From assembly GCA_016234955.1 (NCBI GenBank), contig JACRNN010000044.1:1-15285 (forward strand): a stretch of 15,285 bases of DNA, given 5' to 3'. Of the stretch, positions 6,740 through 11,922 are shown one piece after another. The notes under the pieces were generated by a model. It was not told where the DNA came from and did not search any database. It saw only the letters and a list, made by a program, of their open reading frames with translations. Position numbers and translations under genes: made by a program. How positions within the stretch are numbered: position 1 is the first letter of the stretch; every line of letters starts with the position of its first letter. The DNA is from Deltaproteobacteria bacterium (GTDB taxonomy: Bacteria > Desulfobacterota > GWC2-55-46).

Positions 6740-8071
6740 ATGTTGGAATCACTCTCGGAAAAATTCAGGAAGATATTGAGGGACGTCAGGGGGCAGGGCA
6801 CTCTGTCGGAGTCCAATATCCAGGAGGCCCTCAAAGAGGTCAGGTTGGCGCTCCTTGAGGCGGACGTCAACTTTACGGTGGTCAAGGACTTCATTTCCTC
6901 CGTAAGGGAAAAGGCCATGGGCAAGGACGTGCTCGAGAGCCTGACCCCGGGCCAGCAGTTCACGAAGGTGGTCCATGACGAGCTCACCAACCTCCTCGGC
7001 GGGGATGACGCAGGACTCGAGCTCAAGGGCAGGCCCGCGGCGATAATGCTCGTGGGGCTTCAGGGCTCGGGCAAGACCACCACGACCGCCAAGCTCGCGC
7101 TGCACCTTAAAAAATGCGGCAGGAACCCCTATATAGTCCCTGCCGACCTCTTCAGGCTGGCGGCGGTCTTACAACTCAAAAAGCTCGCCTCAGAGGTGCG
7201 GATAGACTGTTTCGACAGCGAAGGCATGCAGAGCCCCCCCGACATATGCAGGGAGGCGATGAGGGTGGCCGGCATAAAGGGGTACGACATAATCCTTGTG
7301 GACACCGCGGGTAGGCTCCACATAGATTCCGGCCTGATGGACGAGCTAAAGACCCTCAAGGATATCCTCAGGCCGAGCGAGATACTCTTTGTGGCCGACT
7401 CCATGACCGGCCAGGACGCCGTCAACACGGCCAAGGGCTTTGACGACGTTGTGGGCATAACCGGCGTGGTCCTGACGAAGTTCGACGGTGACGCCAGGGG
7501 CGGGGCGGCCCTCTCGATGAGGGTCACCACCGGCAAACCCATCAAGTTCATAGGCACTGGCGAGAAGGTCGATTGCATCGAGGTCTTCCACCCCTCAAGA
7601 CTCGCCGGCAGGATACTCGACATGGGCGACATACTGACCCTTGTGGAGAAGGCCCAGTCTACCTTCGATGAGAAGCAGGCCCAGGAGCTTCAGCAGAAGA
7701 TAAAAAAGGACGCCTTCACCCTGGACGACTTCAAGAACCAGCTCCAACAGATAAAAAAGCTCGGCTCCCTGGAGTCGATACTATCGATGATCCCGGGGTT
7801 CAGCGCCATGAAGCAGGCCAAGGACGTAAAGATAGACGAGAAGGAGCTCACAAGGATCGAGGCGATAATAAACTCGATGACCATGCGGGAGAGAATAGAC
7901 CCCTCCATCCTCAACGCCAGCCGCCGCCAGAGGATAGCCAGGGGGAGCGGGACAAAGGTCAGCGACGTCAACAAGCTCATAAACCAGTACCAGGACATGC
8001 GCAAGATGATGAAGAAGCTGAAGAAGGCGGGCCCCAGGGGGATAAAGGGGCTCTTCCAGAACAGGATGTAG
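6740..8071 (+). CDS. ffh: Signal recognition particle GTPase Ffh
   Basis: Ffh binds 4.5S RNA and the signal sequence of nascent membrane proteins, and docks with FtsY to deliver ribosomes to the membrane. The 443-residue product has the N domain (MLESLSEKFRKILRDVRGQG to about 85) and the G domain with P-loop GLQGSGKTTT near 105, VPADLFRLAA, DTAGRLH near 187, TKFDGDARGGAA near 245 and GTGEK. The M domain follows from about 310, ending SRRQRIARGSG and a basic, methionine-containing tail. Length is normal. The ATG has an AAGAAGG ribosome site. VPADLFRLAA has Leu where most homologues have Pro (DVYRPAA), a minor deviation. It heads the ribosome/secretion cluster from its own promoter. Confidence 0.97.
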   Translation: MLESLSEKFRKILRDVRGQGTLSESNIQEALKEVRLALLEADVNFTVVKDFISSVREKAMGKDVLESLTPGQQFTKVVHDELTNLLGGDDAGLELKGRPAAIMLVGLQGSGKTTTTAKLALHLKKCGRNPYIVPADLFRLAAVLQLKKLASEVRIDCFDSEGMQSPPDICREAMRVAGIKGYDIILVDTAGRLHIDSGLMDELKTLKDILRPSEILFVADSMTGQDAVNTAKGFDDVVGITGVVLTKFDGDARGGAALSMRVTTGKPIKFIGTGEKVDCIEVFHPSRLAGRILDMGDILTLVEKAQSTFDEKQAQELQQKIKKDAFTLDDFKNQLQQIKKLGSLESILSMIPGFSAMKQAKDVKIDEKELTRIEAIINSMTMRERIDPSILNASRRQRIARGSGTKVSDVNKLINQYQDMRKMMKKLKKAGPRGIKGLFQNRM

Positions 8072-8168
8072 CACGGAGTTTGTCGACAGGCCGGGTGCGG
8101 CGGTATTTGACCGATGGAATGAAGCCCTCCATGGGACAGACACCCGCAAGGGCTACGGGACTTTTAAC

Positions 8169-8199
8169 AGTTTGAGGAGAAACTCCAAACTCATTTTTT
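8169..8199 (+). terminator. Terminator or attenuator hairpin between ffh and rpsP
   Basis: AGTTTG (8169-8174) plus GAG pairs with CTCCAAACT (8183-8191), with a two-base bulge and AAA loop. A run of six T (8194-8199) follows. This has intrinsic-terminator form, 40 bases before rpsP. It could partly uncouple rpsP from ffh. Confidence 0.6.
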
Positions 8200-8238
8200 C
8201 AACGTTTTAAAAGAACCCGTATCACGAAAGGAGAACAG

Positions 8239-8493
8239 ATGGCTGTAAAGATCAGGTTGACCAGGCAGGGAGGAAAGAAAAAACCGTTTTACCGCATAGT
8301 AGTGGCGGATTCAGAGGCCCCGAGGGATGGGAGTTTCATCGAGATGGTCGGCACCTACAATTCGATGAGCAACCCGGCGCAGATAGAGCTCAAGTCCGAC
8401 AGGATCGCGTTCTGGCTCTCGCAGGGCGCCACGCCTACGGCTACCGTAAGGCAGATCATAAAGAAGGGCCAGAAGGCCGAAAAGGCGGCCTGA
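8239..8493 (+). CDS. rpsP: 30S ribosomal protein bS16
   Basis: The 84-residue product opens MAVKIRLTRQGGKKKPFYRIVVAD, diagnostic of bS16, and continues SPRDG-like EAPRDGSFIEMVGTYN and LKSDRIAFWLSQGATPTATV, with a lysine-rich end. bS16 binds 16S rRNA in the body of the small subunit and is needed for its assembly. AAAGGAGAA sits ideally before the ATG. Normally khpA comes next; here only 110 non-coding bases separate it from rimM, and they contain an imperfect hairpin (ATGCCGG with CCGGTAT near 8537-8553). Expression may be set by the hairpin with a T-run just upstream. Confidence 0.97.
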   Translation: MAVKIRLTRQGGKKKPFYRIVVADSEAPRDGSFIEMVGTYNSMSNPAQIELKSDRIAFWLSQGATPTATVRQIIKKGQKAEKAA

Positions 8494-8603
8494 CCCCTGC
8501 GCGCGCGGCCTTGCCGGATGCATCGCACGGAGGCGTATGCCGGACGCCGGTATGTCATGCCCGTTGCCGATGGCGAGACGTCTCCCTTAACCCGGACCGG
8601 TGA

Positions 8604-9146
8604 TTGAGACCATTGAAGAACGTCGATTTAGTAGAGGTGGGGCGGGTGGTCGGCGTCCACGGCGTAAAGGGGGAGATAAAGGTGCTCCTGTACGGGACCC
8701 TGCCGGAGTTCCGATGGGACTCCGTCTTTCTCGACGGCGGGGACAAGGGGCGCGCCGGGCGCTCCTTCAGGGTGCTCAACGTACGTGCCCACAAAAACAT
8801 ACTCATCTTCGCGCTCGACGGATGCCGGGACAGGGACCTTGCGGGTACGCTTGTCGGCATGGATGTCCATGTCCGCAGGGACGAGCTCCCGGAGCCTCAG
8901 CCGGACGAGTACTACCACCATGACCTTATCGGGATGGAGGTAGACTCGGATGACGGCAGGCCCCTGGGCCGGATAACCGAGATAATCTCCACGGGCGGCA
9001 ACGACGTGTTCGAGGTCGAGGGCCCCTACGGAGAGGTGCTGGTCCCGGTCATAGAAGAGACCATTGTGACGGTGGACCTCACGAATAAAAAGGTCGTTGT
9101 GCGGCTCCTCGAAGGACTCCTGCCCGAAGAGGCTAAGGGGCAATAG
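8604..9146 (+). CDS. rimM: 16S rRNA processing protein RimM
   Basis: RimM assists maturation of the 30S head, binding uS19. The product has the RimM N-domain VEVGRVVGVHGVKGEIKVLLYG and a middle section typical of the family. The PRC-barrel half follows: DEYYHHDLIGMEVDSDDGRPLGRITEIISTGGNDVFEVEGPYGEVLVPVIEETIVTVDL. The length of 180 residues fits. There is no ATG at the start: TTG 8604 or TTG 8613 precede KNVDLVEVGRVVG by a few residues, with only weak ribosome-binding complementarity, so the start is approximate. It lies between rpsP and trmD as in most bacteria. The stop at 9144-9146 is immediately followed by an inverted repeat. Confidence 0.94.
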   Translation: MRPLKNVDLVEVGRVVGVHGVKGEIKVLLYGTLPEFRWDSVFLDGGDKGRAGRSFRVLNVRAHKNILIFALDGCRDRDLAGTLVGMDVHVRRDELPEPQPDEYYHHDLIGMEVDSDDGRPLGRITEIISTGGNDVFEVEGPYGEVLVPVIEETIVTVDLTNKKVVVRLLEGLLPEEAKGQ

Positions 9147-9210
9147 CGGTTATCAGTCATCGGTTGTCTGTCATCGGTAAAAATACGTCTTTATCCTTCA
9201 CTGATAACCG
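9147..9210. repeat. Inverted repeat abutting the rimM stop
   Basis: CGGTTATCAGT (9147-9157) is exactly complementary to ACTGATAACCG (9200-9210). GTCATCGGT occurs twice between the arms (9156-9164 and 9170-9178). A second palindrome, CCGATAACG with CGTTATCGG (9208-9216 and 9223-9231), overlaps its right end. Similar intergenic palindromes are common in bacterial genomes; copy number here is unknown. Confidence 0.6.
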
Positions 9211-9218
9211 ATAACGGG

Positions 9219-9246
9219 ACGGCGTTATCGGGAGGGCGGTATCAAA
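9219..9246 (+). repeat. 28-bp duplicate of trmD coding sequence
   Basis: Bases 9219-9246 are identical to 9529-9556, which lie in trmD and encode HGVIGRAVSK. Flanking sequence on both sides is not conserved. This is a short direct repeat 310 bp apart, with the MITE-like element between the copies. Confidence 0.85.
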
Positions 9247-9290
9247 CGGGGTGTATGGCGCGCAGGCTGACAGGCGAGCGGGCGGGTTAA

Positions 9291-9432
9291 GGAACCTCTG
9301 ATTGATTCGCAATAGCATGTCATTCTGAGCAAAGCGAAGAATCTCAACGTCTATAAAATCAATAAGTTACGAGATTCTTCGGTCGCTACGCTTCCTCAGA
9401 ATGACAGAAAAACATAATTAATCAGAGCTTCC
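9291..9432. mobile_element. MITE-like element with terminal inverted repeats, flanked by TTAA
   Basis: The left end GGAACCTCTGATTGATT (9291-9307) pairs with the right end AATTAATCAGAGCTTCC (9416-9432) at 15 of 17 positions. Both ends are bordered by TTAA (9287-9290 and 9433-9436), possibly the target duplication or part of the ends. Inside is a second inverted repeat, TGTCATTCTGAG...GAAGAATCTC (9318-9345) against GAGATTCTTC...CTCAGAATGACA (9371-9406). That motif is widely dispersed in bacterial intergenic DNA. There is no coding capacity, so mobilisation would need a transposase elsewhere. Confidence 0.7.
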
Positions 9433-9473
9433 TTAATACTATTATCTATGGCTATGCGGAAAAGACGTTTAAG

Positions 9474-10214
9474 ATGAGGTTTGACATACTGACACTGTTC
9501 CCGGATTTTTTTACTTCTCCGCTCAACCACGGCGTTATCGGGAGGGCGGTATCAAAGGGGATTTTGACGGTCGGCATACATAATATCAGGGATTTTACCG
9601 ACGATAAGCACAGGACGACGGACGACTACCCCTACGGAGGCGGCGCGGGGATGGTCATGAAGGTGGAGCCGGTTGCAAGGGCGATAGAGGCCGTCAGGGG
9701 CGCGGGGGGAATGGTGGAAACCACCGTAGTCCTGACAACGCCCCAGGGCGCGAGGTTCGGACAGGATACCGCCTTGGATCTCAAGCGCAGGGGACGCATC
9801 GCGATAGTATGCGGCAGGTACGAAGGCTTTGATGAGCGCATAAGGGGCCTTGTGGACATGGAGATATCGGCCGGGGATTATATCCTGACGGGCGGCGAGG
9901 TCCCGGCCTTGATGATCATGGACGCCGTCGGCAGGCTCATCCCGGATGTCCTCGGAGAGCCCAGTTCGCCGGAGCACGAGTCCTTCGGCGACGGCCTCCT
10001 TGAGTACCCACAGTACACAAGGCCGGAGGAGTGGAGGGGCATGAAGGTCCCTTCGGTGCTCCTATCCGGCGACCACGCCGGCATAGAGAGGTGGCGCAGA
10101 CAGGAGTCAATAGCGCGCACGCTTGAAAGGAGGCCGGATCTCCTAAAGAAGGCCGTTTTGAGCGACGAGGAGAGGGCTTTTATAGGGCGCTTGAGGCCGG
10201 GCCCGCGGAACTGA
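9474..10214 (+). CDS. trmD: tRNA (guanine37-N1)-methyltransferase TrmD
   Basis: TrmD methylates G37 of tRNAs next to the anticodon, using SAM, and prevents frameshifting. The 246-residue product has all the SPOUT family marks: MRFDILTLFPDFF at the start, YPYGGGAGMVMK, LTTPQG, CGRYEGFDERI, the knotted SAM site DYILTGGEVPALMIMDAVGRLIPDVLG, and EYPQYTRPEEWRGMKVPSVLLSGDHAGIERWRR. Length is normal. A good Shine-Dalgarno is not obvious before the ATG (AAGACG is nearest). The 327 bases upstream carry three repeat structures that may insulate it from rimM. rplS follows about 100 bases on. Confidence 0.97.
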   Translation: MRFDILTLFPDFFTSPLNHGVIGRAVSKGILTVGIHNIRDFTDDKHRTTDDYPYGGGAGMVMKVEPVARAIEAVRGAGGMVETTVVLTTPQGARFGQDTALDLKRRGRIAIVCGRYEGFDERIRGLVDMEISAGDYILTGGEVPALMIMDAVGRLIPDVLGEPSSPEHESFGDGLLEYPQYTRPEEWRGMKVPSVLLSGDHAGIERWRRQESIARTLERRPDLLKKAVLSDEERAFIGRLRPGPRN

Positions 10215-10256
10215 CGATTGACGGTCTGCTGACAGGCTACGGACCGCGGATGGGGT

Positions 10257-10285
10257 TTCCGAGCATAGTGACACTCGGATATAAT
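10257..10285 (+). promoter_or_regulatory. Possible promoter for rplS
   Basis: A perfect TATAAT lies at 10280-10285, but the -35 at 17 bp is poor (TTCCGA). Transcription would start near 10292, about 24 bases before ATG 10316, which has GGAGG at 10306-10310. Confidence 0.35.
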
Positions 10286-10315
10286 AAGCATACAATCAAG
10301 AGAGCGGAGGATAGT

Positions 10316-11317
10316 ATGGGAGCAATCCATGACGTGGAAAAGAGTTTCTTGAGGACCGACCTGCCGGAGTTCTCTCCCGGCGATACGCTGCTCGTCAGGG
10401 TCAAGATAAAGGAAGGCGAAAAGGAGAGGGTGCAGCCGTTCGAGGGGACGGTCATCAAAAAGCGCGGCGGCGGCGTAAGGGGCACCTTCACCGTCAGGAA
10501 GGTATCCTACGGCGTAGGCGTGGAGAGGATATTCCCGCTCCACTCCCCGTCCCTTGAGTCTATCAAGGTCTTGAGCAGGGGCAAGGTCAGGAGGGCGAAG
10601 CTCTACTACCCGGGCGCTCATATCAGCCCGCTCAAACCGCCGTCCATGCGGCGCGGTTTGAGCGGGCTGATACGTATTCCGATACCGCCCCGGGGGTCCC
10701 TTTACGATATGGATTCTTTCGAGAGAGACGCCTTTGCCAATGGCTACAGGTCCGTCGCCGGTGTGGACGAGGCCGGACGCGGCCCTCTTGCCGGTCCCGT
10801 TGTGGCCGGAGCGGTCGTATTCGAGCACCCGCCTCCGACGGGCCTCGGCATAAGGGACTCCAAGAAGCTTACCCCCTCAAGGCGCGCCTCGCTGGTCATT
10901 GACATCTACAGGACCGCCCTCGCCGTCGGGGTCGGGATAGTCTGGCCAGGGGATGTGGACAGGCTGAACATCCACAGGGCGTCGCTCCTGGCGATGGAGA
11001 AGGCCGTGCGCGGCCTCGGCCCGCCGGACGGGGGACTTAAGCCCGACTTCATCCTGATAGACGGCGCCTTCCGCACCGCACTCGATATCCCGCAGCTCCC
11101 GGTAGTCTCCGGGGACTCGCTAAGCGTCTCGATAGCGGCGGCCTCCATCATAGCAAAGACGACCCGCGACGCGATAATGGAGGCGTACCACCGGATATAT
11201 CCGCATTACGGCTTCCCCGGCAACAAAGGGTACCCGACAAAGGGGCACAGAGCGGCGCTCTCCACATTCGGCCCCTGCCCGATACACAGGAAAAGCTTTC
11301 GTCTATCCTTCGCTTGA
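10316..11317 (+). CDS. Fused reading frame: ribosomal protein bL19 plus ribonuclease HII
   Basis: One open frame joins two normally separate genes, rplS and rnhB. The bL19 part starts at ATG 10316 (GGAGG five bases upstream) and has LRTDLPEFSPGDTLLVRVKI, VQPFEGTVIKKRGGGVRGTFTVRKVSYGVGVERIFPLHSP and KVRRAKLYY. The usual C-terminal run after KLYY (LRxRxGKAARIKE and stop) is absent. About 33 residues, largely encoded by a perfect palindrome, bridge to RNase HII, which begins near ATG 10709 (MDSFERDAF). RNase HII has the catalytic GVDEAGRGPLAGPVVAGAV, DSKKLT, FILIDG and SIIAKTTRD, ending CPIHRKSF. It removes ribonucleotides and RNA primers from DNA. RNase HII could also start separately at 10709, though its ribosome site is weak. 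Whether the fusion is genuine or reflects lost bases is open. Confidence 0.88.
   Translation: MGAIHDVEKSFLRTDLPEFSPGDTLLVRVKIKEGEKERVQPFEGTVIKKRGGGVRGTFTVRKVSYGVGVERIFPLHSPSLESIKVLSRGKVRRAKLYYPGAHISPLKPPSMRRGLSGLIRIPIPPRGSLYDMDSFERDAFANGYRSVAGVDEAGRGPLAGPVVAGAVVFEHPPPTGLGIRDSKKLTPSRRASLVIDIYRTALAVGVGIVWPGDVDRLNIHRASLLAMEKAVRGLGPPDGGLKPDFILIDGAFRTALDIPQLPVVSGDSLSVSIAAASIIAKTTRDAIMEAYHRIYPHYGFPGNKGYPTKGHRAALSTFGPCPIHRKSFRLSFA
10621..10672. repeat. Perfect 19-bp inverted repeat at the bL19/RNase HII junction
   Basis: The left arm 10621-10639 and right arm 10654-10672 are exact complements (TATCAGCCCGCTCAAACCG and its reverse). The base pairs continue inward with a two-base bulge. The RNA would form a very stable hairpin, yet the segment is translated in frame. 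There is no T-run, so it is not a classical terminator. Confidence 0.9.
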
Positions 11318-11380
11318 CCCCGCAGCAAGGCTTGCGGGGAATGCGCTCGCTATGCATGTTCAAGCAGGATTAAGCGCGGG
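11318..11380. repeat. Dispersed palindromic repeat copy after rnhB
   Basis: It begins right after the rnhB stop with CCCCGCA (11318-11324) pairing with TGCGGGG (11333-11339). Read on the - strand, 11355-11334 matches recG 1089-1110 at 21 of 22. 11364-11343 matches 5497-5518 at 21 of 22. GATTAAGCGCGG (11369-11380) is identical to 5589-5600. The hairpin carries an A-T pair where the recG copy has G-C. It may also serve as a weak transcription barrier before yraN. Confidence 0.75.
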
Positions 11381-11460
11381 TTGTCACGTCTGACAGTTTG
11401 CTGAAAAACTCAATTTCACGTCAGGCCTCGGAACGGCTCTATTCCAGGAAAGGCGCTATC

Positions 11461-11829
11461 GTGGGTATATACAAGAAGGCTTTCGGCAGCGCGGGTGAGG
11501 ACGAGGCCGAGCGGGTACTGAGGAGGGACGGCTACACTATCGTCCTCAGGAACTACAGGTGCAGGTACGGCGAGATAGACATCATCGCAAAGGACCGGGA
11601 TACAATAGTTTTCGTCGAGGTCAAGACAAGGGGAGGGGACTCCTTCGGCACCCCCAAGTGCGGCGTCGATTCGAGGAAAAAGAGGCATATCGTCCATGCG
11701 GCCCAGTCCTACCTCCAGGAAAACGGGATCGTTGACTGCCTCGTAAGGTTCGACGTGGTCAGCATAGAGCGCGGAGGGGGCGGCTACGTATGCGAGGTCG
11801 TTAAGGACGCCTTCGGTGAAGACTCATAG
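11461..11829 (+). CDS. yraN: YraN/UPF0102 endonuclease-like protein
   Basis: The 122-residue product has the UPF0102 core: GSAGEDEAERVLRRDGYTIVLRNYRCRYGEIDIIAKDRDTIVFVEVKTRGGDSFGTP, followed by KKRHIVHAAQSYL. The GEIDLI...VFVEVKTR arrangement (E, D, E, K) is that of a restriction-endonuclease-like nuclease fold, suggesting a Holliday-junction-resolvase-type enzyme. The biological role of the family is poorly known. I chose GTG 11461 because AGGAAAGG (11446-11453) is seven bases upstream and homologues begin near here. The frame is open back to a TTG at 11398. It follows rnhB, as in many genomes, and shares its frame with polA 93 bases downstream. Confidence 0.88.
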   Translation: MGIYKKAFGSAGEDEAERVLRRDGYTIVLRNYRCRYGEIDIIAKDRDTIVFVEVKTRGGDSFGTPKCGVDSRKKRHIVHAAQSYLQENGIVDCLVRFDVVSIERGGGGYVCEVVKDAFGEDS

Positions 11830-11922
11830 GGGACAATTACGGCGGACGTCCTTACCATAACCCCGGATTTTTTCAGGACGGCACACAATCAAACCGCGCT
11901 CGCCGGACAATCGAAGAAAGAG

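Noticed and set aside
9878..10828. Long open frame of 316 codons on the - strand
   Set aside because: It is antisense to trmD and the bL19 frame, has an implausible composition and no ribosome site; it reflects GC-rich codon bias.
11842..11877. TrmD-like peptide DVLTITPDFF encoded just before polA
   Set aside because: It resembles the TrmD start (DILTLFPDFF), but only ten residues match with low base identity and nothing follows; chance is the simplest explanation.
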